DNA from: Costus lasius
Lineage: Eukaryota > Streptophyta > Magnoliopsida > Zingiberales > Costaceae
Reading direction: 5' to 3'
Assembly: GCA_027563935.2 (NCBI GenBank)
Contig: CM050453.2
Span: 14,846,611-14,910,610, forward strand
Length of the DNA: 64,000 nucleotides
The position numbers were made by a program, and so were the translations under genes. The number at the start of each line of letters is the position of its first letter. The first letter of the stretch is position 1. The notes below the pieces were generated by a model. That model saw nothing but the letters and a program-made list of their open reading frames with translations, was not told the origin of the DNA and made no database searches. Positions 11,212 through 22,260 of this stretch are shown piece by piece.

Positions 11212-13651
11212 CTTTTAGGATAACGAATTCATAAATTCAAGATATATAAAACTGGAAACAGATACATATTAGATTTTATTTCTTAAAATTAAATGTTAAG
11301 TACAAAGTACAAGAGACTCTTAATCTATTATTAAAAATAAATAAATAGATTTTATGTCACGCTAAGAATGCTAAAAATAAACCCAAAATCTAAAAGCAAA
11401 TATCCACAGAATAATGTGGGCATATCTGCTAATGATATCTGATGTAAAGTAAAACAATCAATTGTTTGTCTGATTGCTTAGAATTTAATCAAGAATGAAA
11501 GCGTTGACCCTGAAATCAAGTGCAAGATAATATCCTATAGATTGCAAAAATAAATCAGAAAAGATGGATCAATTGTATAAACGGATATCATCAAAGGTCA
11601 GTAGGGCAAAATCTGCATCAAAGGCCACTGTCTACATGTATCGTATGGATTGGTGGCACTTTAGTTTGAAAGAATAGCTAAGTAAAAACAATTTCAAAGC
11701 ATTCTATTGACAAAAGAACTTATAGAAAACTAAGTTAATAAACTAAAAGCACGACAAAATGGTCTGCACGCATTCTATTACAGGAGAAGCTTATAGAATA
11801 TAGAGAAGTATCCAACAAGTGAGTGAAAGCATCATTCTTTGTAATAGAGTTTAAATTGATTTTGGATTATATATATGGTCAAAAATGGTAATCAAATTAA
11901 TTACAACAAGTTCTCAAACACAATAAAGAAATGTACAAACAATCTATAACTCCTTTGCAGCGTCATTTTCCCCCTTATTCCATTAATTTATCCCCTTCTT
12001 CCACACAAGCCCTTAAAGATATTGACTCTTTTATATCCACAGACTGCTTAGATCCCTTGTCAAGTAGGCAAGGTAACATGCTTGATACCATGTTCAATTA
12101 TGTGTATCAAATGCTAAAAACCTCCCGCCATCTTCCAAACAAAACCTTACACTGTATATCCTAGAAAGGAAAAGTAAAGGGTCTGTCATTTCCTTGGAGA
12201 GATAGAAAAGAAAAAGTAGGAAGTGAATGGAAATAGGAGATAATTTCCTAAACTTCGGTTCCTCTCACTTTGGATAAAAACTAGGAAGAATACACGCAAC
12301 AATAACTCCTCAAGCTTGCCTAGCAACAAGCATCATTTAGAATACACACTTGTGCTCCTCTAGCTCAAGCCAATGTGAATGAAATCAACAACCCAAAGCA
12401 AGCCTAGTAGTGGCTGTCACACATCAATGATGGCGAGATCCATGTGGGATGCCTTGCCTCAACCCAAGTCTCCACAACACACTTGTGCTTGCTAGCCATA
12501 GTTGTTGCCAATAAACTTTATGTTAAGATTCAAAGAACTGGTCTAAGCCGGCCAATTTTTTTTTATTCATGTCGGTCCATCCAGACCGGACCAAGTAAAA
12601 GCAACGGAGCAATGAGATGTAGCGGAAGAGAAAGAGAGAGGAGGAGAGGAAGAGGACGAAGAAGAAGCGATCGGTGGAAACAATAGACGCGATCGGACCT
12701 CCTCTTCTCCTTCCTTCCTCCTCTTCTTCTTCCTCTTCCTCTTCTTTCTCTTCTTCTTCCGCTGCTCCGCCCATTGCTCCACTTGGTTCCACTAGTTCTC
12801 ATCCGAAAGGGACTGGTATAGCATGGACCGTTTGAACCTTGCTTCCAGTAGTTCATCTTTAACTAAAGTGTCTTGGGGGAGGATTGATGCACTTGCTCCT
12901 TGGGCTTGCAAACAATACAACCACCTCAACTCTGCCAATAAAGACATTCCATGAGCCATCACATAATTTAGTGGCACCCATTCACACTATTGAAAACACA
13001 TGCTATACCATAGGCCTCCCTTGTGTTTGTCAAAAGTCATCATCACCAACAAGCACGAAGTGAGTTGCCTCTTGACTCAAGCATGTCTAAGGAGGACAAT
13101 ACCTTCTTAGGTTTGCGGACATTACATGCAGCATGATTGTCAATCTAGTAGGTCATTGCAATATGGCTAGCACAAGCGCAAATGAAGGTGGTAGGCACAA
13201 TCCATGTGCTACTAAAAGCCACTAACAATAAGCCCTATGCAACCCATCTTTAGCACAAGTGCATCCAAGAGGATCATAACTCCTTGGGTCTATAGAAGAT
13301 GCAAGTGTTACGTTGGTTGGTGGGCAACCACAACAAGGCAGCATAGTCACAAGCACAATCCACATGAGTTATTTTTTTATTCTCTTTTTTTTTCAAAGTT
13401 AAAATCTCTCAAGGTAATATGTTTGATACTTTCTACAACCCATATGTTCAATTATGTCTATTAAACATTATAACCTTCCTCCATGAAACAACAAACTGAT
13501 TAGGTCATATGTCACATTGGCAAGGAAACATGTGATAGTATCAACAATGAATACGTTCAATCATGTGCAATTGAGTATGAAGCACTAAAACCCTCCTCCA
13601 TAAAAGTCATTAGTATTTCCTCCTTTTTCCTTAATGCGAGAACTAACAGTA
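11212..13651. other. uL15m intron-1 sequence (copy 1)
   Basis: By comparison with copy 2, where exon 1 lies at 51,879-52,310, this is the 5' part of a long intron 1, here cut at 13,651. It includes the hairpin repeat at 12,570-12,826. From about 11,815 to the end I see no difference from 48,434-50,270. The short frames in it (11,931-12,164 and 13,237-13,464) match no family. Confidence 0.6.
12570..12826. repeat. Imperfect hairpin repeat with purine/pyrimidine arms
   Basis: The left arm (GGTCCA..ACCAAGT..GGAGCAATG..AGCGGAAGAG and a purine run) is the inverted complement of the right arm (pyrimidine run, then CTGCTCCGCCCATTGCTCC..ACTTGGT..TGGACC). The centre lies around the GCGATCGG/CGATCGG pair near 12,668-12,698. 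The Lys/Glu/Arg-rich frames over it are shadows of the purine run. The identical copy is 49,189-49,445. Confidence 0.6.
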
Positions 13652-14761
13652 GCACTAAAACCCTCCTTTTTCCTTAAACACAAAGTCACATAGATTCACT
13701 GCAGGAATCACATAAATATCAAAACTAGCTATTTGGCATGCAAACATGCATTATTATGCATACACATAAACATATATCATCATATATTCTTCCTACAATG
13801 ATCGTATTATAAAGACTCATAACAAATATCAATATTAGGATAGCATTTACAATTACATGGAATGTTTGAATATTGAAGAAACGATAAAAACATGAATAAT
13901 GGAATGAAAACTTAACTTATCAAGATTAATTGATAATTTCGGTTTCAATCATAAACTGAATATATAATAAATTAAATTTATTAAAAAACCGAGATATTCT
14001 CGGTCAATATAAATAAAATGTTATAAAAAAATTTTCTGTAAAATCAAATCCCTATATTTTTGTTTAGTAGATGACATTAATATAATATTAAAGTTTGACC
14101 ACTTTTAATTTTCCGTATAATTAATTAGAGCATATATTAAAATTATTAAAATCAGGGAAATTCTTAATCAGTATGAGAAATATAATAATTTTTTATTACT
14201 TAAAATATTTAATTTTTATAGATTAGTACTAATTGATTTATGAGAATCTTTAACCCATTTTAGTTTCTACCCTAACTTAATTAAATTGCAAATAAAATAA
14301 ATAAATAAATTGAATATCCATAAGCGGAACTTAAATAAAATATTGTATATTTTTGTATTAATTAGAATATCTGATCTTACTAATTATTAGAAAAAAAAAG
14401 TGAATTAGTCATTTACAACCTAAACATAAAGCAGTGAAGCAAGAGAGGAGCATTGCTAGCAACAATAGTGAATAAATAAGAATACTATATTAACTTAATT
14501 TATTGATTTGGTAGCCCATAATGAATTTTAATACATTAGAAGAAAAAGATTAAGTAACATACAGCTTCATAAACTGAAAAAAGAGGCATAAAGATAAGAT
14601 GATTAAAATAATAGATAGAGAAGTGAATTAACATACATAAAAAAAGAAGAATACCTACCTCTCTCTTTTGATTTCAAACATGTCAAGGGGAAGAAGGCCG
14701 AGACCCAGGTCCGGGTGATATCCTTTTAAGTTCTCTTTCTCTCTTTCTATATTTAAACATA
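13652..14761. other. AT-rich 3' flank of the NLR pair
   Basis: Very AT-rich sequence with no gene. The part 14,130-14,560 recurs in diverged form at 26,430-26,855. The part closest to the downstream NLR frame (14,560-14,760) resembles the 17,065-17,283 spacer between the two NLR frames, including a CTTTTTTCAG acceptor-like site near 14,575 on the minus strand. Confidence 0.5.
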
Positions 14762-17064
14762 TCAAAGTTCCAATATTTCATACTTACTTCTTCCAAATGC
14801 CACAAAAGGCGAGAGTGAATTTTTCTTGCTTACATCCTCCCACTCTAAATTGTCCCACCACTCTTGCTCACATTGGATCACTTTTAATTTATTCATAGGA
14901 AATGACAGTTTTTTGAGACATGGGCAACTTCGCACGTCTATTTCCTCCAAGTAGGAGAAGCACAACGGTCTTCGTGAGATCCTTTTCAGTTTATGCATAA
15001 AAAACAATGTCATCCTCCTAAGGCCAAAGCTCGAGGAATCCAAGATACTCTCGTCACTTATCAATTCCTCCATGGCACAATGACTTATCGTTAGAACTCT
15101 CAGGCTTGGCAATTGCAGAGCCCAATTCACGTTCTTTAATTTATAGCAACGGCAAATGGTCAGCTCCTGAAGGTTGGGGAAGACTATTTGGGGTAGGATT
15201 TCCTTCCACGTGATCTCTTCCAATTGATGGAAACTAGAAAGTTCAAGATACTTCAAACATTCAAACCCACCAGCCTCTTCGTTCCCCTTGCTAATAAGTA
15301 ATTCTTTCGATTTTGAATTTCGAATTTTCAGTTGTTCTACACTTTGCCTTGTGTTGCGGCTCTTCATGACATCGTCCAAAAGTCGGTTCAGACTGCTTGA
15401 ATCATAAAAGTGATCCACATTAAGTTGCCATATCAACAACGCATGTTGTAGCGAGCACAAGCTCTGGAGGGCAGCTAGTGTCCTGATTTCAATGCTGATA
15501 GAAGATTTTGGGCATCCTTTTAAGCCCTCCAGCTCATCCCAGCAAACACTGCAATCCACGAGCCTACTGCCTCTCAAATCCAACAATCTGAGTAACGACA
15601 AGTTGGATATTGCTCCCTTGGCGACTGTGATAAGAGAGCGAGTGTAACATAGAAACAAGTATTTGAGATTAACGAGGTTACCCAACTCTGCTGGTAGTTC
15701 TCTTATTGGAGTCTCATTCAAGTTTAGATATCGGAGCTCTAAAAGCATGCCAATTTCCTTTGGAATCTCTATGATTCCGGTATTATTGAGATCCAAGTAC
15801 GTCATGGAACGCATGGCTTGGATAAGAGTGCCACAAATCTCCTTTAGTTTCTTGTTGTGCTGCAGCATCAAAACCGAAACCTTTGAGCAAGTGGCGAGCT
15901 GGTTTGGTAGAGATGCAATGTTGTACATCAGCGACACTCGCTCTGCCTCGTGCCATCCCTCTTCTTTGGGCTCTTGACTCACTCTTACAATCCATTTGAA
16001 CTTATCAGAGGCCACCCATAGTGCCATATCCCTAATCACGTCGTGCATCTTTACCTTCTTCTCTTCACCATCGCTAGGCTTTAGCAAGAATGCGGCTTTC
16101 AGAATCTCAATGTGGGAGTGTCCCCTGTTGTAGACTTCATGGATCGTGCCTTCTACATCGATTAGGCCAAGGCCCATCCAGCATTCTATGAGTTCATCAT
16201 TCTTGATCCAGCGGTATCCCGGCCACAGAGCACAGCTTAAGAGGCGAGCTCTCATGTCGTCATCCTCTAAGCTATCGTAGCTAATTTTGGAAGCAGAAAA
16301 CAAGGGACCTGCTTCTTTCTCACCTGTGATTTCTGGCATTTGCAACTGTTTCATCTGTGTCAGGGCATCGTTCCACTCCTTTGACGACTTCTTTGTTGAC
16401 ATGGCCTTGCCGATGATGATGAGAGCGAGAGGGACGCCAGCGCACTCTTCGGCAATTTTATTTGCTTCAATTTCTGCATCTGATCCAATAGTATCTTCAC
16501 CGGCATTCCTTCGGAAGAGCTCCATAGCAGGCTTTGGCTCCAAGCATTTGATTTCTATCTTCATGCCAGCATTCATATTGCTTAATACTTGCTCGTTGCG
16601 CGTGGTGAACACAACGAACTTGCGGTGCTGCTTTCGTTGCTTCGGCACTGTCGCACGTGCCATCCCCAACTTTGTCAGATCGAGAGGTGCCCAAAGGTCA
16701 TCGAGAAGCAACAAGCAATCCCAATTCTCCATGTAGCCAAATAGCTTAGTGGAACGGTCTTTTTCAGTATCTTCCTCCTGAAATGTACATTGCCCCCTAG
16801 CTATGTCCATCTGAAGCCTCTCCATTTTGCATTCTTTGGTGGCCACCGCCAAGATGACACGATCAAATTTGGTGCCAACATCTTTATGGTTCTTGATGCT
16901 ACGCAAGAGGGTGGTCTTGCCAACTCCGGCCATGCCATAGACGCCTATGACCCCAGCCTTTGCACTAGTAATGTGGTCTAGAATCATCGCCATGCACTCT
17001 TCTATCCCAACCTTAACCTTTGAAAGTGAGGTGGAAATCTGCTCAACCGCTAGGGGCACCAAAT
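14762..17064 (-). CDS. NB-ARC-LRR frame lacking a CC domain (downstream NLR unit)
   Basis: This encodes a plant intracellular immune receptor core of the RPS5/RPS2 class. The frame shows the P-loop GMAGVGKTT (usual G replaced by A), kinase-2 LLLLDDLW whose final W marks non-TIR NLRs, RNBS-B FVVFTTR, GVPLAL (GLPL) and MHDVIRDMALW (MHD). About 11 degenerate leucine-rich repeats follow, ending WWDNLEWEDVS. Reading on 5' gives an ATG at 17,137, but the 24 residues before position 17,064 are hydrophobic, AT-rich and look like translated intron. A clean TTTCTTTATCAG acceptor sits at 17,065, so I start the exon at 17,064. No coiled-coil exon fits before it, because the next NLR frame ends less than 220 nt away. 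It is either a 3' half of a fused NLR or a CC-less truncated gene. No frameshift is seen in about 767 codons. Confidence 0.9.
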
Positions 17065-17283
17065 CTGATAAAGAAATTGGTAAATAAAAGATGAGTAAAT
17101 ATAGAAAGATAACAAAAAGATTAAGATATAGCTTCATAAATTGGCAAAAAGAGATGATAAAAATAAAATGATTAAAATAATAGACAGAGAAATTAAATCA
17201 ACATGCATAAGAGAGGAGAAAACCTCTCCCTCAACAGAGATTTTGACATGTCAAGACCCAATGCATCCTCTCCCTCAACTTAC
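17065..17283 (-). other. Candidate intron joining the two NLR frames
   Basis: On the minus strand the upstream NLR frame reads GGA AGA A and is followed at 17,283 by GTAAGT, a perfect donor. The 219-nt stretch is strongly U/A-rich and ends in a pyrimidine tract plus ATCAG at 17,065. The codon left open (one base, A) is completed by AT at the start of the downstream exon, so phase is kept and the sequence would read ...FGR-N-LVPLAVEQ... . If it is not spliced, the upstream frame runs on 18 codons to a stop at 17,231. Inference from sequence only; transcript data are needed. Confidence 0.5.
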
Positions 17284-19951
17284 TTCTTCCAAACACCACA
17301 AGAGGCGAGAGTGAATTTTTGATGCTTACATCCTCCCACTCTAAATTGTCCCACCAGCCTTGCTCACATTTGATCACTTTTAATCTATTCCCAAAAGATG
17401 GCAGCTTTTTGAGAAGTGGACAATTTTGCACCTCTATTTTCTCCAAGTTTGGAAAGTACAGCGTTCTCCATGAGATCCTTTCCAGTTTGCGCATATCAAA
17501 TAATCTTATCCTCCTAAGGCCAACGCTACCCTCATCACTTATCAATTCTACCATTTCATAACATTCTGATATGTCCAGAACAGTCAGGCTTGGCAATTGA
17601 AGAACCCAATTCACATTCTTCAATTTTATGCATATGTTAATTATCAGCACACGAAGGTTGGGGAAGACTATTTGAGGTTGGACTCCTTTCCACGTGATCT
17701 CTTTCAATGGTAGTAAATAGAGAAAAAGATACCTCAAACATTCAAGCCTACCAGATTCTTCGTTCCCCTTGCTAATAAGTAATTCTTTTATTGGTGAAAA
17801 ACAAATTTCCAGTTGCACCATGCTCCTTGTGTTGGGGCTCTTCATGATATTGTCCAAAAGTTGGTTCAGATTGGCCGAATCGCCGAGGATTTTCACTCTG
17901 AGCCGCCATATCGACACATGTTGTAGCGAGTGCAAACGCTGGAGGGTAGCTTTTGTCCCGATCTGCATGCCGATAGAAGATTTCGGGCATCCTTTTAAGC
18001 CCTCCAGCTCATCCCACAAAACACTGCGATCCACACTGCAACTTCCTCCCAAATCCAACAATCTGAGCGACGACAGGTTGGCTATTGCTCCCTTGGCGAC
18101 TGTAGTAAGATGCCTAATGTTTCTTAGAAACAAGTATTTGAGATTAACGAGGTTACCCAACTCTGCTGGTAATTCTCTTATTGGAGTGTTGCTTAAGTCT
18201 AGATACTGGAGCTGTGAAAGCATGCTAATCTCCTTTGGAATCTCTGCAATTCCGGTGTTATAGAGATCCAAGTACGTCAAGGAACGCATGGCTTGGATAA
18301 GAGTCCCACGAATCTCCTTTAGTTCCTCGTTGCCCTGCAGCATCAACACCGAAAGCTTTGAGCAAGTGAAGAGCTGGTTTGGTAGAGATGCAATGTCGTT
18401 GTACATCAGCGACACTCTTTCTGCTTCGTACCATCTCTCTTCTTCAAGCCCTCTGCTCGCTGCAACTCCAGCTCTTACGATCCATTTGAATTTTTTCTTG
18501 TCGCAATCGTTGGCCATCCACAGCGCCATGTCCCTAATCACGTCGTGCATCTTTACCTCCGTCTCTTCATCATTGCCCGGCTCCAGCAAGCATGCGGCTT
18601 CTAGGGTCTCAATATGGGAGGAACCCTTGTTGTAAGTTTTGTGGATCTCGCCTTCTTCATGGATTAGGCCGAGTCCCATCCAGCACTCTATGATTTCTTC
18701 TTTCTTGATCGAGTGATCTTCCGGCCACAAAGTGCAGCTCAAGAGGCAGCCTCTCAATTCGTCATCCTGTAACATGTCGTAGCTAAGTTTGAAGGCAGAA
18801 AACATGAGGTCTTCTTCCTTCTTACCCGTGACTTGTGGTATCTGCGAATGCTTCATCAATGTCAACGCATAGTTCCATGCCTCCCACTTCTTTCTAGACA
18901 AGGCCATGCCGACTGTGATGAGAGCGAGAGGGAGGCCGGCGCACTCTTCGGCAATTTGACGTGCGATGCGCTCGATTCCAGGATCAGGTCCAATAGCATC
19001 ACTGGCCTTGCTCTGGAAGAGCTCCCACGCCTCCTTTGTCTCCAAGCATTTGATTTGCATCTCTCTGCTTGCCTTCATGTCGCCGCATACTTCCCTGTCA
19101 CGCGTGGTGAACACCACAACCTTGCGCTTCTGCTGTCCTTGCCCCAGCGATGCATTAACCATCCCCAACGTTGCTAGATCGACTGGTTTCCAAAGGTCAT
19201 CGAGAAGCAACAAGCAGTCCTTGTTCTTCAAGAAGTCATAAAGTTCAGCGGCACGGCCGTCTGTGCTACCGCCCTTCTTCAGATGTACCCCCAACCATTC
19301 AGCTATGTCCTTCTGAAGCTTCTCTATTTTGCATTCTCTGGAGGCTACAGCCCAGATGACATGATCAAACTTGGTAGCAATATCTCTGTGGTTGTTGATG
19401 CTCTTCAAGAGGGTCGTCTTGCCAACTCCACCCATGCCATAGACGCCTATGACCTCAATAGCATTTGGACTAGCGATGTAGTCCAGAATCTTATTCTCGT
19501 ACTCTTTCATGCCAACTGTTGGATCTGAGATGGGAATCTCCACTGCCGCCGAGGGTGGCGGCTTTGTGGTGATCTGAATAGCATCTGCTCGTGTAATCAA
19601 ATTATCTTTCTTTTTCATCCTCTTGGCCACTCTCCGGTTGACCGAGAAGCAGTTCCACGACCAACCACATAGACAACGCCAGCTCTCGAAGTCCTGTTCG
19701 GTGGCTGCTGCTTTGCCTTTTAAATTCTTCACCTCCTCCAGCCACAGTTCTATTGGTTTGGTTGGGATCTCCCCCTGGAGCTCGGCCAGACGGATTTTGT
19801 CGTTGATGTACTCCTCTTTGGCACTCAATTCAGTTATGGCCTCTTTCAATTTTTCAATGCGAGGTTTAGGCCTGCGGAGGTGCCTCAGTTCTCCCGCCGC
19901 AGCATCCAATATCTTGGTTAGGAATGGAGGAAGTAATACCCAAAAGCCCAT
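17231..19951 (-). CDS. CC-NB-ARC-LRR immune receptor (RPS5/RPS2-like NLR)
   Basis: This is a cytoplasmic or membrane-associated receptor that binds ADP/ATP and triggers defence when it senses pathogen effectors. I take the ATG at 19,951 (MGFWVLLPPFL): it opens the coiled-coil domain (about residues 1-118, with IELWLEEVKNLKGKA), while the 72 codons before it are Ser/Pro-rich leader. That leaves 906 residues, normal for this class. NB-ARC motifs: P-loop GMGGVGKTT (172-180), LLLLDDLW (247-254), VVFTTRD (279-285), GLPLAL (339-344), LSCTLWPEDHSI (RNBS-D) and MHD (468-470). LRRs follow, for example LTYLDLYNTGIAEIPKEI. The frame is intact and looks functional. The last 18 residues after FGRSK are atypical and may be read-through of a splice donor at 17,283. 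The downstream unit at 14,762-17,064 is a close tandem paralogue. Confidence 0.93.
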   Translation of the reverse strand: MGFWVLLPPFLTKILDAAAGELRHLRRPKPRIEKLKEAITELSAKEEYINDKIRLAELQGEIPTKPIELWLEEVKNLKGKAAATEQDFESWRCLCGWSWNCFSVNRRVAKRMKKKDNLITRADAIQITTKPPPSAAVEIPISDPTVGMKEYENKILDYIASPNAIEVIGVYGMGGVGKTTLLKSINNHRDIATKFDHVIWAVASRECKIEKLQKDIAEWLGVHLKKGGSTDGRAAELYDFLKNKDCLLLLDDLWKPVDLATLGMVNASLGQGQQKRKVVVFTTRDREVCGDMKASREMQIKCLETKEAWELFQSKASDAIGPDPGIERIARQIAEECAGLPLALITVGMALSRKKWEAWNYALTLMKHSQIPQVTGKKEEDLMFSAFKLSYDMLQDDELRGCLLSCTLWPEDHSIKKEEIIECWMGLGLIHEEGEIHKTYNKGSSHIETLEAACLLEPGNDEETEVKMHDVIRDMALWMANDCDKKKFKWIVRAGVAASRGLEEERWYEAERVSLMYNDIASLPNQLFTCSKLSVLMLQGNEELKEIRGTLIQAMRSLTYLDLYNTGIAEIPKEISMLSQLQYLDLSNTPIRELPAELGNLVNLKYLFLRNIRHLTTVAKGAIANLSSLRLLDLGGSCSVDRSVLWDELEGLKGCPKSSIGMQIGTKATLQRLHSLQHVSIWRLRVKILGDSANLNQLLDNIMKSPNTRSMVQLEICFSPIKELLISKGNEESGRLECLRYLFLYLLPLKEITWKGVQPQIVFPNLRVLIINICIKLKNVNWVLQLPSLTVLDISECYEMVELISDEGSVGLRRIRLFDMRKLERISWRTLYFPNLEKIEVQNCPLLKKLPSFGNRLKVIKCEQGWWDNLEWEDVSIKNSLSPLVVFGRSKLRERMHWVLTCQNLC

Positions 19952-22260
19952 GGTTGACAACGGGGAAGAGCCTTTGGAGGAGGAGGACGTTGAGGAAAGA
20001 GTCGGAGGCGAACTGGGGAAGGAAGCACTGCACTTTAGCGTTGGAGGAAATACATTTCTAATCTGCGAATCGGACGCTGATTGGCCACTAGTCCACCAAT
20101 ATGCATTCGCTATTTGCCCACTGGCTTGGAAACTTATTGCTGCAATAATTAGTAGCTCTGCCAACAACTGGCTAGTTTGAAATTTTATTTAATTGTTTTT
20201 CCACCAGTATGCATGTAAGAAGACGACGACCTCAGAAGCTAGATTGGTATAAGCTCATAATGAAACATTAAAATTGAAACCAAAATAATGAAATATTGAG
20301 ACAAAAACAATCTGATAAATCATAAAGACACAATTGACGTGATGGAAGGAAAAAAATGAATGCGTTCGCGTAGAGGGACCCGATCTTTGACTCTTTCCCG
20401 TATGATATATCATGACATGTTGTAAATGTATTTCTACTATATAAGGGTATATATAAAATTGCAAGGGAACTAATTGTAAAATTTAACAACTTATAGCTTT
20501 TTTTAAAAAAAAACCCCACCAATTTGAGGCTTGAGATCATATTTTTCATCCGATTTTAGTATTGAACAACACTGTTTCGTTCAATTTGGCTTTACTCCTC
20601 TTCTTTAGGGCTGGCAATTTGGTCATCGAGTATCGGGTACCCGACCCATTTACATCGGGTTCGGGTACCCGGTTACGTAAACGGGACGGATATGGGTTTA
20701 GGTTATATAACCCGTGTTGGGTTCGGGTCGGGTTCGGGTTTGATCCTTCGGGTACCTGAAACCCAAACCCGATTATATATTGATTTTAATTTTAAATAAC
20801 TTATAATATTATATCCTAATTAAATTGAATTAAATTTAATTCATATATCGTTATCGTTGAACTTGCTATATATGTCGTCGAACTTAGTTATATATGAACC
20901 AGTTCAACGATCTATATAGCAAGTTCGACAATAATTTTTGTCGAACTTGCTGTATATATCGTCGAACTTGCTATAAAATTTTGTAGTTTATTTTTTTATA
21001 AATATATTTATTAAGCTGAAAGCCTGAAACAATTATGTCATATATATTGTATAATTTATATTATATTTTCGGTAATTTACCGAATTTACCAAAATTTTTT
21101 TGGTAAATTCGGTTCGGTAGGAATTCGGTATTTTAGTAATTCGGTTCGGTTTCAGTTTCTGAAAATTTGGTATAAAAATTTTCGATAATTTTAATTCGGT
21201 AAATTCGGTATCAGTTAATACCGAATGCTTCCCCTAACTCTAGCAAATTAATAATTTTCAGGTCGGGTACCCATTATGTAGGTTGGGTACCCGCATTTAA
21301 GGTTAAATGCGGGTACCCATTTAAATTTATAAATTAATTTTTTTTTAAATGTAGACGGGTAACCGCGGGTACCCGTTTAATTACCCGATTCGAGGTCAGG
21401 TTGAGCACTAAGATACTCAACTCGGGTTTGGGTCGGGTTCGGGTACCGGGTAATATTATTCGGGTCGGGGTCGGGTAGTTACGTAAAAGTTCGTAACCCT
21501 ACCCATTGCCAACTCTACTCTTCTTTGCGTCATACAACGGTGATGCCCACTCTTCTCCCTTCTATTTTCATTATCAGACAATATTGTTCTGATATGTTTT
21601 CCTGTGAAGCAATCACACACTAGCGTTTTTCCATTCCTTTCTCGTTCGACATTTAGGTGACCTAGAAATTAACTTTACATTGTTAACCCTTATTAATTCT
21701 TATAGTTAAGTTGTTTCTAATCCAATTGACCTCATTATTTGTTTATTGATTTATGTTTATGCATGGCTAGTATAGGTGGATTTCACATGGTTAGAATATT
21801 TATTCATATTCATTTTGTGTTGAATGTTAGTTGAGTGCATAATTACTAATACAACTTATATGATAACTAATGAGATAGTAATATCTATTGTTTCTATTCT
21901 AGATATAGATATAGTTCTGGATGATATAGTTCTGGATGAAGTGCTCAGGCTAATTGACCACCTTATGACATATGATATAGAGTCAATGTTATTGAAATAT
22001 TCTTACTTATGTTAATTTGACTTGTTATACCTAATTAGCTCTTTGGCGATAGTTGTTAGTTTTCTTTGAGTTTGTTGCATATTTGCATTTTGGAACTTTC
22101 TAGTATCTGTTAAATGTTGATCATCATGGATATTTTCTAATTGATTTATGCCATAGTTGCATTTTTATATAGAAAAAAAATATTGATTTGAGTATTTCAT
22201 GTTTTTGAAAGAATAAAACTAGATTATGATTATGATTGGGATATTATTGAGGAAAAAAGC
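19952..22260 (-). promoter_or_regulatory. NLR 5' leader and promoter unit 1 (interrupted by a hAT element)
   Basis: This is the region upstream of the NLR start codon: 19,952-20,605 continuing at 21,526-22,260 after a hAT insertion. A TATATATA stretch at 20,449-20,458 is a possible TATA box on the minus strand; position alone does not prove it. Most of the unit is repeated, diverged, at 22,261-24,480, 24,481-25,010 and 28,670-31,830, each time without NLR coding sequence. Confidence 0.5.
20606..21517 (+). mobile_element. hAT-type non-autonomous transposon with exact 8-bp TSD
   Basis: The ends are TAGGGCTGGCAAT and the complement of TAGAGTTGGCAAT. CTCTTCTT stands directly on both sides (20,598-20,605 and 21,518-21,525), the 8-bp duplication typical of hAT. 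The diverged paralogous flank near 23,470 lacks the element (empty site CTCTCCTT followed by TGC). Both halves are full of GGGTACCCG/CGGGTTCGGG repeats, often with KpnI-like GGTACC palindromes. The middle (about 21,060-21,245) holds AATTCGGTA-type repeats that look like a second, nested element of the same class. There is no transposase. Confidence 0.88.

Larger units (their letters stand above)
2368..13651 (+). repeat. Segmental duplication, copy 1 (partner 38,600-50,270)
   Basis: Sequence from GTTCACTGAAAGG at 2,368 to AACTAACAGTA at 13,651 recurs in the same order and orientation at 38,600-50,270. The offset is 36,232 at the left and 36,619 at the right, so the copies differ by several indels. 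Copy 1 alone has a 60-bp tandem duplication at 8,513-8,632 and about 70 bp missing near 11,006. Copy 2 alone has inserts near 43,285 and 44,066. At its right edge copy 1 stops abruptly, and a short phrase starting GCACTAAAACCCTCC, already present near 13,600, is repeated at the junction. Confidence 0.95.

Noticed and set aside
12523..12856. Glu/Lys/Arg-rich frames (also at 49,142-49,475)
   Set aside because: They are shadows of a purine/pyrimidine hairpin repeat in three frames.
17065..17137. ATG start of the downstream NLR at 17,137 with a hydrophobic N-terminus (possible signal peptide)
   Set aside because: The 24 residues are read from AT-rich sequence that ends in a good splice acceptor, so they look like intron. 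NLRs of this class have no signal peptide.
15663..20180. Plus-strand frames of 60-185 codons across the NLR pair
   Set aside because: Antisense shadows of the conserved NLR coding strand.
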